The notes beneath the pieces were generated by a model. The model worked only from the letters and a program-made list of their open reading frames with translations. It did no database searches and was not told the DNA's origin. A DNA stretch of 20,709 nucleotides from Bacteroidota bacterium (GTDB lineage: Bacteria; Bacteroidota; Bacteroidia; Flavobacteriales_F; PHOS-HE28). Below are positions 1 through 7,434 of the stretch, one piece after another. How positions within the stretch are numbered: the first letter of the stretch is position 1; every line of letters starts with the position of its first letter. The stretch spans positions 1 through 20,709 of the forward strand of contig JAEZAU010000178.1 of NCBI GenBank assembly GCA_023430325.1. The letters are read 5' to 3'. The translations under genes and the position numbers were made by a program.

Positions 1-756
1 GCCAATCATTGCCGCAACATAGGCATCGAGAAAGCAGCCGGTGAGTACATCGTATTCCTTGATGCAGACGATCTGCTGGCACCGCATTGTCTTCAGCGAA
101 GAGTACAAGTGGCCGGTGATAAGGATCTTGACCTGTGCGTTTTCACCATGGAGGTCTTCAAGAAGACGCCTGGTGATAACAGCCACCGATGGATCCCTTC
201 AAGCAAGGATCCGTTGACCGATTTCTTCCGGCATGATCTTCCCTGGTCGGTGATGCAGCCCATTTGGAAACGAACCTTCCTGGAAAAGATGGGCGGCTTC
301 GATGAAGGATTCAAACGGCACCAGGACGTGGAGTTCCATACCAGGGCTTTGTTGCAGCCGGGCCTTAAGTTCAAGACGGTGGTGGCTGAACCGGATTGCT
401 TCTACCGGATCGCCGAGGAGAGAAAAGTGCTTCGTCCGTTCGAGCTGCTTGATGGCTTTACGGAGAGCTCGGTGGATTACCATGCCAAGTTCCGCGATGC
501 CGCCGGACAACGATCAAAGAGAGGAGCGCTGCTCGGAATAATCCATCAGACCTATCTGCAGATCATTCTTCAATACAAGAACGGTGCGATCGATCGGCAA
601 CAGGCCGATCTGCTGGAGAAGAAACTTCTAACTCCTGTAAACAGCGATCTTTCCTTCTTCAAGCGATCGCTCATGAAGATAGTGCGTGCGTACAACCTGC
701 TGCCGATCCGCATTCCTGGCGTCAATCGCCTGCTCTATAAGATCATCACTTCCTGA
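1..756 (+). CDS. GT2-family glycosyltransferase, 5'-truncated
   Basis: This is the C-terminal 251 residues of a GT-A fold, family 2 glycosyltransferase that would transfer a sugar from a nucleotide-sugar donor at the cytoplasmic face of the inner membrane. The frame is open from base 1, so the gene begins upstream of the window. The first GTG at 109 is internal, because the preceding codons encode the family signature RNIGIEKAAGEYIVFLDADD, with the metal-binding DADD at residues 21-24 of the visible part. An acidic HQDVE motif near residues 107-111 matches the ED/QD-type catalytic-base region. The C-terminal 100 residues are basic and not recognised. The last 22 bases overlap the 3' end of the opposing GT2 gene. 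Acceptor and sugar specificity cannot be told from sequence. Confidence 0.9.
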   Translation, partial: ANHCRNIGIEKAAGEYIVFLDADDLLAPHCLQRRVQVAGDKDLDLCVFTMEVFKKTPGDNSHRWIPSSKDPLTDFFRHDLPWSVMQPIWKRTFLEKMGGFDEGFKRHQDVEFHTRALLQPGLKFKTVVAEPDCFYRIAEERKVLRPFELLDGFTESSVDYHAKFRDAAGQRSKRGALLGIIHQTYLQIILQYKNGAIDRQQADLLEKKLLTPVNSDLSFFKRSLMKIVRAYNLLPIRIPGVNRLLYKIITS

Positions 757-1688
757 CCCTTTCGATCGGCAAGCGCCGTTCTGAGACGATTCGCCCGGTC
801 GAAGCCCAACAGCCGGTGCATGATCAGGTAGCCTCTGCCTGTTGCGGAAGAGGTCGAGGGCTCGAAGTCGGTTGGTATAAGCTCATTGTACAGAGCCCTG
901 GCCGTGGAAGGATCATACGGATACAACGTCCTTATGCTGTCGAAAAGCACCTGGTATGCTTCCTTGAGATCACTTTTTCCGATCTTCTTTAGATGTTCAA
1001 TGATGGCCGATCTCAACTTGATGAACCGAAGCCAGTTGTTCTTCAGATCGACTTGGGAAATGCTTCCGCCTTCGCGCTGGTGTATCTCTGTGAGCACTAT
1101 TGGATCATAGAGAATGTGCATGTCCAATTCCATCATCCGGAACATCAGGTCATATTCCTGGCTGCTCTTCAACTCTTCGTTCCAACCACCAGCAAGCTGC
1201 ACCAGATCGCGTCTCCAAAGATTCTGAGGTGTTCCGCCCATCCGGTGCCGCATCAGGTCCATCCAAGGGTCGCGGGCCGCAGTACGTTGTTCCACGATCT
1301 CCACGACCTCTCCTGTAGGCGAGAGCAAACGAAAGCTGCCGATGATAAGACCGGGCATGTTGTTCTCTTCTGCTGACCGTACCTGGTGCGCGATCTTCCC
1401 GGGCAGAAGAACATCATCTGCGTCCATGAACTGGATGTATGCGCCTGATGCCAGCGTGGCGCCCGTATTCCGTGCGGCCGAGGCGCCGCGGTTCGGCTGG
1501 CGTACCAATTCGATCGGCCACGGTGCATCGGGCATCTGCCGCTCGATCAATGCTGCGGTATCATCGGTACTTCCATCGTCCACACAAATGACTTCGAGAT
1601 CACCATGTGTCTGATCGATGATGCTCTTCAAACAGCGGCCGATGTATGCCGAGACATTGTATGCAGGTATGACCACCGAGACGCGCAT
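735..1688 (-). CDS. GT2-family glycosyltransferase
   Basis: This is a complete 317-residue GT-A glycosyltransferase. It starts with MRVSVVIPAYN, the typical first beta strand of family 2. It then has VDDGSTDD (residues 36-43), the RNxGxxxAxG region (73-82), DADD (89-92) for nucleotide-sugar/metal binding, and SQEYD (176-180) as the catalytic-base region. An in-frame ATG exists 30 bases upstream at 1718. I chose 1688 because the family homology begins immediately there and because a TAnnTTTG-like box (1700-1707) lies between the two candidates. The gene converges on the neighbouring GT2 (22-base 3' overlap) and is divergent from the SDR gene. It probably adds one residue of a surface polysaccharide repeat unit; the sugar is unknown. 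Confidence 0.93.
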   Translation of the reverse strand: MRVSVVIPAYNVSAYIGRCLKSIIDQTHGDLEVICVDDGSTDDTAALIERQMPDAPWPIELVRQPNRGASAARNTGATLASGAYIQFMDADDVLLPGKIAHQVRSAEENNMPGLIIGSFRLLSPTGEVVEIVEQRTAARDPWMDLMRHRMGGTPQNLWRRDLVQLAGGWNEELKSSQEYDLMFRMMELDMHILYDPIVLTEIHQREGGSISQVDLKNNWLRFIKLRSAIIEHLKKIGKSDLKEAYQVLFDSIRTLYPYDPSTARALYNELIPTDFEPSTSSATGRGYLIMHRLLGFDRANRLRTALADRKGQEVMIL

Positions 1689-1699
1689 GCCAGTGCCGG

Positions 1700-1707
1700 C
1701 GAAGGTA
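1700..1707 (-). promoter_or_regulatory. Putative Bacteroidota -7 box for the GT2 gene
   Basis: Read on the minus strand, the bases are TACCTTCG, 7 of 8 matches to TAnnTTTG. It ends 11 bases before the ATG at 1688. No convincing -33 element was seen. The assignment rests on motif and position and on similar boxes elsewhere in the window. Confidence 0.35.
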
Positions 1708-1738
1708 GCCAGTACCATGGTGATGCTATGGCACTCGC

Positions 1739-1746
1739 TACATTAG
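1739..1746 (+). promoter_or_regulatory. Putative -7 box for the SDR-GT4 operon
   Basis: TACATTAG matches TAnnTTTG at 7 of 8 positions and lies 5 bases upstream of the ATG at 1752. Transcription would then start at or near the start codon. It sits back to back with the box of the divergent GT2 gene. Confidence 0.35.
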
Positions 1747-1751
1747 CGGGC

Positions 1752-2687
1752 ATGAAGGGAAGGGTTCTGGTGACCGGTGGGGCAGGGTTCATTGGTTCGG
1801 CGCTGGTCCGCCGGTTGAACGAAAAGGGTGCGGAAGTGCATGTGATCGATGATCTTTCGTTCGGTCGACGGCATCTGGCGGCCGTTCCTGACGAGCGATT
1901 CTTCCTGGCAGACATACGCGATCGCGACCGGATGCGATCGATCGTGGAGCAGGTGAGGCCCGATCGTGTTCTGCACCTGGCCGCCGTTCATTTCATCCCT
2001 TATTGCAACCAGCATCCCGCCGAGGCAGCGGACATCAACATCAATGGCACCATCAGTATCCTTGATGCATGTTCGATCGCATCTGTGAAGCAGGTCTTCG
2101 TTGCAAGCACTGCAGCGGTCTATCCAGTGATGGATGGAGCGTTGGATGAGAACGTGCCTCCCCGGCCGGTGGATATCTACGGCACCACAAAGCTCGCAAC
2201 GGAGAAGATCGCCGGTGAATTCCACCTTCGAACGAATGTGCCGGTGATCATCGGCAGGTTCTTCAATGCGTTCGGGCCCAACGAGACCAACGCACATCTG
2301 ATCCCGGAGATACAGCGTCAGTTGCTCGCAGGAATTCGTGAATTGCGGCTCGGGAATCTCGATCCGAAACGTGATTTCATCCACACTGATGATATGAGTG
2401 CAGCGATCCTGAGGATCTTGCAGGTGGTGACGGAGGGATATGAGGTGGTGAACATCGGAAGAGGGATCGAATACAGTGTGCGCGAGGTCGTGGAGGCCTT
2501 CGAGCGAAAGTTGGGTGAGCGATTGACCATCAAAGTGGATCCCGATCGGGTGAGAAAAGTGGAGCGCATGCATCTGCTCGCCGATATCAGTAAGTTGAAG
2601 GCACTTACGAGCTGGGAGCCGGCATGGGACCTTGATCAAGGGATCGCGACCTTGTTGAAAGAGGAGTTGCCGATGGTACGTGGATGA
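1752..2687 (+). CDS. NAD(P)-dependent nucleotide-sugar epimerase/dehydratase (extended SDR)
   Basis: This 311-residue extended short-chain dehydrogenase acts on a nucleotide-sugar, by epimerisation, dehydration or decarboxylation through a transient keto intermediate. The N-terminal TGGAGFIG gives the Rossmann GxxGxxG (G9, G12, G15). HLAAVH (75-80) follows, then VAST (117-120) with the catalytic Ser/Thr, YGTTK (Tyr143, Lys147), RFFNAFGP (169-176) and RDFIHTDD (207-214). All catalytic residues are present. The frame stays open far upstream, but the fold begins at MKGRVLVTGG, so the start is placed at 1752, supported by a promoter-like box. Its stop codon overlaps the start of the GT4 gene by four bases (ATGA), so the two are probably translationally coupled. 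Exact substrate is not determinable; UDP-glucose 4-epimerase-like or NDP-sugar dehydratase-like activity is likely. Confidence 0.92.
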   Translation: MKGRVLVTGGAGFIGSALVRRLNEKGAEVHVIDDLSFGRRHLAAVPDERFFLADIRDRDRMRSIVEQVRPDRVLHLAAVHFIPYCNQHPAEAADININGTISILDACSIASVKQVFVASTAAVYPVMDGALDENVPPRPVDIYGTTKLATEKIAGEFHLRTNVPVIIGRFFNAFGPNETNAHLIPEIQRQLLAGIRELRLGNLDPKRDFIHTDDMSAAILRILQVVTEGYEVVNIGRGIEYSVREVVEAFERKLGERLTIKVDPDRVRKVERMHLLADISKLKALTSWEPAWDLDQGIATLLKEELPMVRG

Positions 2688-3805
2688 AGATCGCGTTATG
2701 TACCGACGGTGTTTTTCCGTTCGCCTTCGGTGGAATGCAGCGGCATTCCCGCAAATTGGCGGAGCATCTCTGCCTGCAGCAGGATGTAGAATTGATCGTA
2801 CTCCATCCGCATGATCGCACGGTATTCGATCCATCATTGGCCATCCGCGAGATCCCGATCCCACCGATCGATGAGCGATCCCTATACCTGCGTGAACTTT
2901 GGCGCTATAGTTCGCGGATCGATGCTGCCTTACGGGAATTGCGGCCTGATGTCATCATTTCCCAGGGATTCAGCGTGTGGGCCGGGATCGAGAACTGGCG
3001 GGATAGGCTGATCGTGCACCCCCATGGCCTCGAGATGTTCCAGACCATTACGCTGAAGGAATTTCTTGTGACCCTTCCTTTCCGTTACGTGCTGCGAAGG
3101 ATCATGCGGCGCTCAGCGGTGGTGATCTCATTGGGCGGAAAGCTGACCAACATCATCGAAGAACAAGTGAAAGGATCGGCGGTCCGTATCGAGATCCTGC
3201 CCAATGCCGTCGATCCACCGGAGTCACTTGTGGCATACCCGGTCAATCAGCCGACAGAGCTGCTGTTCGTGGGAAGGTTCGCCTTCAACAAGGGGATCGA
3301 TCTATTGGTGGAGGCAGCACGCCATTTCGATCGAAAGCGATCCGACGTGCGTTTCATTCTCGCCGGTGATGGGCCGCTAATGGCCGGTTTCAAGGAACAA
3401 GGACTTCCCGCGAACCTGGAATTGCTCGGAAAGGTCGGTGATGATCTGCTCCGCGAATTGTATGGCAGGTGCCATGGATTGGTGCTGCCCACACGATTCG
3501 AGGGAATGCCTACCGTGGTGCTTGAGGCGATGGCCAACGCCAGGCCCGTGATCGTAAGTGATGTGGGTGCCACCGCCGAACTGGTGAATGGTTCCAATGG
3601 TCTTCTGATAGAAAAAGGCAAAGCGAGTTCTTTGATCGCTGCGATCGAGGAATTCATCGGGTTGTCTGTGGAAGAACGATCGCAGATGGGCCGGAACGGG
3701 TCCAGAAAAGTACAAGAACGATACACCTGGCCGGTCGTCGCCAGAAGATCTGCGGATCTCGCCAGGGAATTGATGGAGCGTTACCGGCTGAAGCAGCAGC
3801 GATAG
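2684..3805 (+). CDS. GT4-family glycosyltransferase (GT-B fold)
   Basis: This 373-residue retaining glycosyltransferase has the two-Rossmann GT-B layout. The N-terminal acceptor half begins MKIALCTDGVFPFAFGGMQRH with the glycine-rich loop. The C-terminal donor half carries FVGRFAFNKG (195-204, with Arg198 and Lys203), AGDGPL (227-232) and the EX7E motif (Glu273 and Glu281 in EGMPTVVLE). It is the second gene of a two-gene operon, overlapping the SDR gene by four bases, so the epimerase probably supplies its donor or that of a nearby transferase. Its 3' end overlaps the convergent lectin-like gene by 25 bases. It is cytoplasmic or peripherally membrane-bound and most likely extends a lipid-linked oligosaccharide. 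Confidence 0.93.
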   Translation: MKIALCTDGVFPFAFGGMQRHSRKLAEHLCLQQDVELIVLHPHDRTVFDPSLAIREIPIPPIDERSLYLRELWRYSSRIDAALRELRPDVIISQGFSVWAGIENWRDRLIVHPHGLEMFQTITLKEFLVTLPFRYVLRRIMRRSAVVISLGGKLTNIIEEQVKGSAVRIEILPNAVDPPESLVAYPVNQPTELLFVGRFAFNKGIDLLVEAARHFDRKRSDVRFILAGDGPLMAGFKEQGLPANLELLGKVGDDLLRELYGRCHGLVLPTRFEGMPTVVLEAMANARPVIVSDVGATAELVNGSNGLLIEKGKASSLIAAIEEFIGLSVEERSQMGRNGSRKVQERYTWPVVARRSADLARELMERYRLKQQR

Positions 3806-4551
3806 AAGCGCGGTATGGTGGGTAGCGAAGTGCCTCCCTGGAAGCAACTGAGATTGCCCACTATGCGCACCGAAGCATCTTCATTGGCCGTCTGGTTGGT
3901 CCATTCATGACCACCTGCCCCCACGATCCCCAGTTCAGTACCGATGGCGCATGCGGAATAGAATTCGCCCCATGTGCATAAGCGTGCGCCGATCGAATTG
4001 CAATTCTCGACGGCCGTCCAGAATTCAACGGCTTCCGATGATTTCTCAGGTTGCATGCAGAATTGATCGTTCACGGCGACCATTCCAGCCGGACAATTCT
4101 TCAAGCTGTGCGAATTACCATGTATCATCTGGAACGCTATACCATCGAAGATCAAGGAGATCATTGTTCCAGCGGAGATCTCGTCTCCATGCAGTGGTAC
4201 TCCTGGTCTACGGATGACCTCGTAAGGTCCCTGGCCATTCAAGGTCACGGTCATGGGACCTTGATCCGAACTTTGTAACTGCACAAGGATCTGTGTACCC
4301 GGTTGCAACACGCTCACAGCGGGTAGATCCATCACTATTGCAGGCCCGGTGACAATGCCTGGGTATCTATGGGCATTGTTCATCTCGATCATCGCATTAA
4401 GGGCTTCATCACCACTGACATCGGAGTGAAGTCCGTTGATCTGTCTGTCCGCTGGATCGGGACCGACAAGGTGGATCGGTCTGTCCACTTTCACCTGTGC
4501 ATGGCCTGCTGCGTGAAGGAGGAAAAGTGTAAAAATGCACGAATACCTCAT
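3781..4551 (-). CDS. Secreted tail-fibre-like / C-type-lectin-like protein, paralogue 3
   Basis: This 256-residue exported protein has an N-terminal signal peptide (about 1-18, ending HAAGHA-Q). A short G-x-D-x-ADRQI-x-GL motif near 30-41 is shared with its two upstream paralogues. The middle region (about 85-145: LNGQGPYEV, GVPLHGDEI, LIFDGIAFQMI) resembles repeats in phage tail fibres. The C-terminal domain (about 150-256) has GARLCTWGEFYSAC, HEWTNQT and terminal RCC, like the C-type-lectin fold of formylglycine-generating-enzyme-like proteins. Its eight cysteines are at 153, 165, 184, 192, 201, 236, 252 and 253. The start is fixed by a four-base ATGA overlap with the preceding gene; a longer frame reaches 4620 but lies inside that gene. 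No T9SS C-terminal domain is visible. It is probably periplasmic or surface-exposed and binds a ligand; enzymatic activity is not evident. Confidence 0.85.
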   Translation of the reverse strand: MRYSCIFTLFLLHAAGHAQVKVDRPIHLVGPDPADRQINGLHSDVSGDEALNAMIEMNNAHRYPGIVTGPAIVMDLPAVSVLQPGTQILVQLQSSDQGPMTVTLNGQGPYEVIRRPGVPLHGDEISAGTMISLIFDGIAFQMIHGNSHSLKNCPAGMVAVNDQFCMQPEKSSEAVEFWTAVENCNSIGARLCTWGEFYSACAIGTELGIVGAGGHEWTNQTANEDASVRIVGNLSCFQGGTSLPTIPRFYRCCFSR

Positions 4552-5309
4552 CGCGGATGGTAGCAACATCTTGTGCGGCCGACTGATTGGACAGGATTTG
4601 CGCTTCTTTGACTGCGGCACGTATAGCGCCCCACCTGATCGGCAGTATGCGTATGGTTCGAAGTATCATCGATCCATTCCCAGCTCTCGTGCATTCCTTG
4701 CAACTGAACATTCAGCACCGTACAACCGATGTAGTATTCATCCCAGGTGCAGAGCTTTCCACCTTTTGCGGAACAGGTGGATATGGCCGTATAGATACCC
4801 TCATCACCGGAAGGGATCGCATCCATGCATAATCCTGGTCTTATGAGCATGGAATTGGGTGGACACCCGGTTGCCATCGGCGCTAGAATGATCCACTTAT
4901 CTTCTGCGAATACGATCTCCGCTATTCCTCCGGACAATAGTTGTCCTGGCCTGGGCGCCAGCCCATCGGCACGCCGCAAGGGATATTCCGATCCATTGAC
5001 CAAGGATATGTTCAGCTCGCCATCAAGATCAAAAGGGACCAGAAATCTCAGGATCATCCCGTTCCTGATCTCCTCGGGATCCACATCCTGGTCAAGCATG
5101 ATAGTCTGGTCAAAGATGGTCGCTTCAGCCCAGTGAGGCTTGCCTTGCGCCGCCGTGCCGATGGTCAAAGCGGAGGAGTTCTCCGAAGGCTCGGAAAGAC
5201 CGACAATGGTCCTGGCTGAATCTGGCCCGGCCATTTCGATATGCGTAGAAACGTTGACCTGCCCCCAGAGAGGGAAGGGTAGGAAAAGGATGATCACCAG
5301 CAGCTTCAT
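4548..5309 (-). CDS. Secreted tail-fibre-like / C-type-lectin-like protein, paralogue 2
   Basis: This 253-residue exported protein is the middle of three tandem paralogues. The signal peptide is residues 1-16 (ending PLWG-Q), followed by HIEMAGPDSARTIVGL. The tail-fibre-like middle region is the most diverged of the three (about 75-143). The C-terminal lectin-like domain has GKLCTWDEYYIGC, SWEWID and RTRCC. Cysteines at 149, 161, 179, 187, 196, 231, 248 and 249 keep the same spacing as in the sister proteins (C-x11-C, then C-x7-C-x8-C, then a final CC), which indicates conserved disulfides in an oxidising compartment. The start codon comes one base after the stop of paralogue 1, and the stop overlaps the start of paralogue 3. 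It probably has a ligand-binding or adhesive role; substrate unknown. Confidence 0.85.
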   Translation of the reverse strand: MKLLVIILFLPFPLWGQVNVSTHIEMAGPDSARTIVGLSEPSENSSALTIGTAAQGKPHWAEATIFDQTIMLDQDVDPEEIRNGMILRFLVPFDLDGELNISLVNGSEYPLRRADGLAPRPGQLLSGGIAEIVFAEDKWIILAPMATGCPPNSMLIRPGLCMDAIPSGDEGIYTAISTCSAKGGKLCTWDEYYIGCTVLNVQLQGMHESWEWIDDTSNHTHTADQVGRYTCRSQRSANPVQSVGRTRCCYHPR

Positions 5310-5310
5310 C

Positions 5311-6102
5311 TCACCTGTTCCTGCAACAACGTATTCCGGCGATCAAAGTGGGGGCTCTCGTTCCACCTAGATCGCAGGCCGGCCCGGTACCATCTTCAGT
5401 TCCGGTGGAACCGAAACCGAGCACTTTTGCATCCGATTCGTTATTCGCCGCATGATCCACCCATTCCATCACACCCACGGATAAGATGAATGCAGGATCG
5501 CTCGAGCAGGCTTGTAGCCATTCACTGAAGGTGCATAATCGTGCACCAAGATCGCGACACGTGGCGGCGGCGGAGAAAAAATTACCTTCTCCCAAAGGCT
5601 CTTCACCAATGCAGTAATTCTGATCCACTGCCTTGAAACCGGTGGGGCAGGCGATGTAAGCGGCACTGATCAACTGGAACCGGACGCCATCGTATACCAG
5701 TCTCGCCGGAACGTTCGGCCGAAGATCGGCACTATCCAACGGCACGCCGCCCCATTTCACGATGGGTACGGGACCAAGACCATTCAGATCCAATGCTGCG
5801 GAGTCTGCATTGGCGGATATGGGCACGATCGTGAGGGCCATGCCTGCCACGTAGTTGGTGGGTGCCGGGCTAAGGGTTCCGCTCAGAAGATACGTGCCGT
5901 CCACTTCAGTGAAGGCCATGGTGGTCGCTCGCGCAGCATCCAGACTTACGGCAGCATCAGAGGAAAGTGGATCGGCAAGGCCGGTGATCTGCCTGTCCGC
6001 ATCTGTAGCACCGTTCATCTCGATCCTCACAGGAATATCCCACTGACAGAAGGCCTCAGTGAGAAGGAAGATCGGGAGGATAGAAAGTACAACCGTCTTC
6101 AC
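5311..6102 (-). CDS. Secreted tail-fibre-like / C-type-lectin-like protein, paralogue 1
   Basis: This 263-residue exported protein is the first and most canonical of the triplet. I start it at a GTG (6102) that overlaps the upstream TGA by four bases and gives a good signal peptide (KTVVLSILPIFLLTEAFC-Q). The earlier in-frame ATG at 6180 would add 26 residues with no signal character inside the upstream gene. Residues 85-146 (LDLNGLGPVPIVKWGGVPL and LVYDGVRFQLIS) closely resemble phage tail-fibre repeats that pair NGLG with YDGxxFQL. Residues 150-263 form the lectin-like domain (ARLCTFSEWLQAC, VMEWVDH, GIRCC), with cysteines at 152, 164, 182, 190, 199, 243, 259 and 260. No catalytic cysteine pair of true formylglycine-generating enzymes was recognised, so a binding role is more likely. 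Confidence 0.85.
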   Translation of the reverse strand: MKTVVLSILPIFLLTEAFCQWDIPVRIEMNGATDADRQITGLADPLSSDAAVSLDAARATTMAFTEVDGTYLLSGTLSPAPTNYVAGMALTIVPISANADSAALDLNGLGPVPIVKWGGVPLDSADLRPNVPARLVYDGVRFQLISAAYIACPTGFKAVDQNYCIGEEPLGEGNFFSAAATCRDLGARLCTFSEWLQACSSDPAFILSVGVMEWVDHAANNESDAKVLGFGSTGTEDGTGPACDLGGTRAPTLIAGIRCCRNR

Positions 6103-6974
6103 TGTTTGATGATCTTGGCCACGGGATATCCATTGAGCCGAATGAAAAGCATTCCTGCAGCAGCCCCGGAAACATCGCATCGGATGAGCCCACCTTCCGC
6201 GATCGCCTCACTATCGCTGACCACCCTTCCGGTGGCGTCCAGTACTTCGATCTGAACAGAGGAAAGCCCATCTGGTATTTCGATGTAGATGTCCGATCGG
6301 GTGATGGAGGGCCACACCTTTACATTGCTTCGATCGAACTCGTTCATCACTACTGCCGCATCTTCATGAAATGCAGTTATCATCGGTAGCGGTAGTGCAT
6401 CTGGAACGATCAGTTGCAGGTCTGCAGGAAAATTCCAGGCATACATCGGTACCCAATAGGTCTGTTGCTGAGCTCGATGATGCAAGGCCAGATCCTCCGC
6501 TTGAATGCCGTTCAATTCAGTAGCATCGTAGCGGAAGATGAGTTCATCCATCTGGAATACCGGTGGGTCCACAAGCATGAACCAACGAGCAATACCCTGC
6601 TCACCGCCAGCCATGGTCTGCGGCACATGCCCGCGTACCAACTCCACCGGGCCAATGGCTTCTGTATCCGTGATCTCCAGCCCGAGGCCACCAGGAGCAT
6701 GGCCGTTCATCAACATGGACGATTCAACGAACGCATGCTCGGTACCGATGCCGGTGATCGGCGAGCCAGGAGATTCATCCATCCGGGCACCGTTCCTGAG
6801 ATGGATCTGGCCGTCGTTGATCACTTGGGATCCCGAGGGTATCTGCCAGGTCACTGGTCCATCCAATTGCAGCACGGTTCCCGGCGATACGGTGACCGTA
6901 CCCTGTTGCAGCACCATATCCTGTGCACCGGCGAGCATGGGTAAAAAGGCAAGAATGAGCCACAGGCGCTGCAT
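6099..6974 (-). CDS. T9SS-sorted surface protein (type A C-terminal domain)
   Basis: This 291-residue secreted protein has a signal peptide at 1-18 (MQRLWLILAFLPMLAGA-Q). The N-terminal part (about 20-70) looks like short beta strands with IPSGSQVINDGQIHLRNGA, a pattern common in Bacteroidota surface proteins. The last 75 residues (217-291: VKVWPSITRSDIYIEI, VLDATGRVV, GMLFIRLNGYPVAKIIKQ) have the layout of a type A T9SS sorting domain, which directs export across the outer membrane and surface attachment. The start is the ATG at 6974; a TTG three codons earlier is less likely because it falls inside a TATATTTG promoter box. It is the first gene of a four-gene operon, with a four-base overlap to the next. 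The middle (70-215) matches nothing I recognise. Confidence 0.85.
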   Translation of the reverse strand: MQRLWLILAFLPMLAGAQDMVLQQGTVTVSPGTVLQLDGPVTWQIPSGSQVINDGQIHLRNGARMDESPGSPITGIGTEHAFVESSMLMNGHAPGGLGLEITDTEAIGPVELVRGHVPQTMAGGEQGIARWFMLVDPPVFQMDELIFRYDATELNGIQAEDLALHHRAQQQTYWVPMYAWNFPADLQLIVPDALPLPMITAFHEDAAVVMNEFDRSNVKVWPSITRSDIYIEIPDGLSSVQIEVLDATGRVVSDSEAIAEGGLIRCDVSGAAAGMLFIRLNGYPVAKIIKQ

Positions 6975-6980
6975 GTCCTG

Positions 6981-6988
6981 CAAATATA
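6981..6988 (-). promoter_or_regulatory. -7 promoter box of the four-gene surface operon
   Basis: On the minus strand the sequence is TATATTTG, an exact match to TAnnTTTG. It ends 6 bases before the ATG at 6974, so the transcript would have almost no leader. No clear -33 element was seen. Confidence 0.6.
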
Positions 6989-7014
6989 GGCCGTCCCGTT
7001 CCCGGCGTCTTCGC

Positions 7015-7022
7015 TAGCTTTG
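7015..7022 (+). promoter_or_regulatory. -7 promoter box of the CotH/polymerase operon
   Basis: TAGCTTTG is an exact match to TAnnTTTG, 10 bases upstream of the ATG at 7033. It faces away from the minus-strand box at 6981-6988 within a 58-base divergent intergenic region. Confidence 0.6.
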
Positions 7023-7032
7023 GCTCCACCCT

Positions 7033-7434
7033 ATGGACATCAAAGGCTTCGTGGCCGATAATCTCGGTCATTTTTCACCTTACGATATACCGAACCTGAT
7101 GTTCGTGCTGCTGCTCGCGGCATTTCTGGGCTGGTGTATCGGGATCGCAGGCAGGGCCAACGCGACCGGTACTGCAGCTTGGGCGGCACTTTCAGCACTC
7201 GCAGTGGCCTTTGTACGCATGCAATTACCCATGGCGCTTGCCCTTCTTGCTCTGTTGATCCTTGTACGCCCTCGGATAGATGCGCAGGAGAACGGGCTGT
7301 TGCTCGTCAGCGCAGTGGTGATCGGCTTCGGCTGTGGAAGTGGCGCTTCGTTGGTCATGGCCATCGTTGCGATCCCGTATCTTTTCATTCTCCGCTGGGC
7401 AGTGACCCGCCGGAGGCCGGCGAATGATCGTTGA
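7033..7434 (+). CDS. Small integral membrane protein, DUF4956-like
   Basis: This 133-residue, strongly hydrophobic protein has about four predicted membrane segments (roughly 21-39, 46-63, 66-79 and 90-122) and a basic C-terminus. The stretch LVRPRIDAQENGLLLVSAVVIGFGCGSG contains an Arg-x-Arg followed by a Gly-Cys-Gly segment. This resembles DUF4956 membrane proteins, which are typically encoded beside CotH and VTC-domain polyphosphate polymerase genes. CotH follows directly here, overlapping by 11 bases, which supports that reading; no VTC gene is in the window. The start is the ATG at 7033 behind an exact TAnnTTTG box. Function is unknown; the family assignment is an inference from pattern and context. 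Confidence 0.75.
   Translation: MDIKGFVADNLGHFSPYDIPNLMFVLLLAAFLGWCIGIAGRANATGTAAWAALSALAVAFVRMQLPMALALLALLILVRPRIDAQENGLLLVSAVVIGFGCGSGASLVMAIVAIPYLFILRWAVTRRRPANDR

Noticed and set aside
1743..2864. A 373-codon open frame on the minus strand opposite the SDR and GT4 genes
   Set aside because: It is antisense to a gene with every catalytic motif intact, is rich in His/Arg/Cys with no recognisable domain, and is a composition shadow.
5311..5700. A formylglycine-generating sulfatase-modifying enzyme reading of the lectin-like domains
   Set aside because: The resemblance is in the scaffold motifs (ARLCT-x-x-EW, EW, RCC). The domain is short, about 110 residues, and the catalytic arrangement of true enzymes was not recognised.
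3781..6102. Diversity-generating retroelement, suggested by C-type-lectin-like C-termini on tail-fibre-like proteins
   Set aside because: No reverse transcriptase frame or near-identical template repeat was seen. The three 3' ends differ throughout and not at adenine-directed positions only. Ordinary duplication explains them better.
5311..6180. The longer start (ATG at 6180) for paralogue 1
   Set aside because: It would overlap the T9SS gene by 82 bases and put 26 non-hydrophobic residues before the signal peptide. The GTG at 6102 overlaps the upstream stop by exactly four bases.
3781..6974. Prophage remnant, suggested by the tail-fibre-like segments
   Set aside because: All three proteins have signal peptides and there are no capsid, terminase, portal, lysis or integrase genes. 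They look like cellular secreted proteins.
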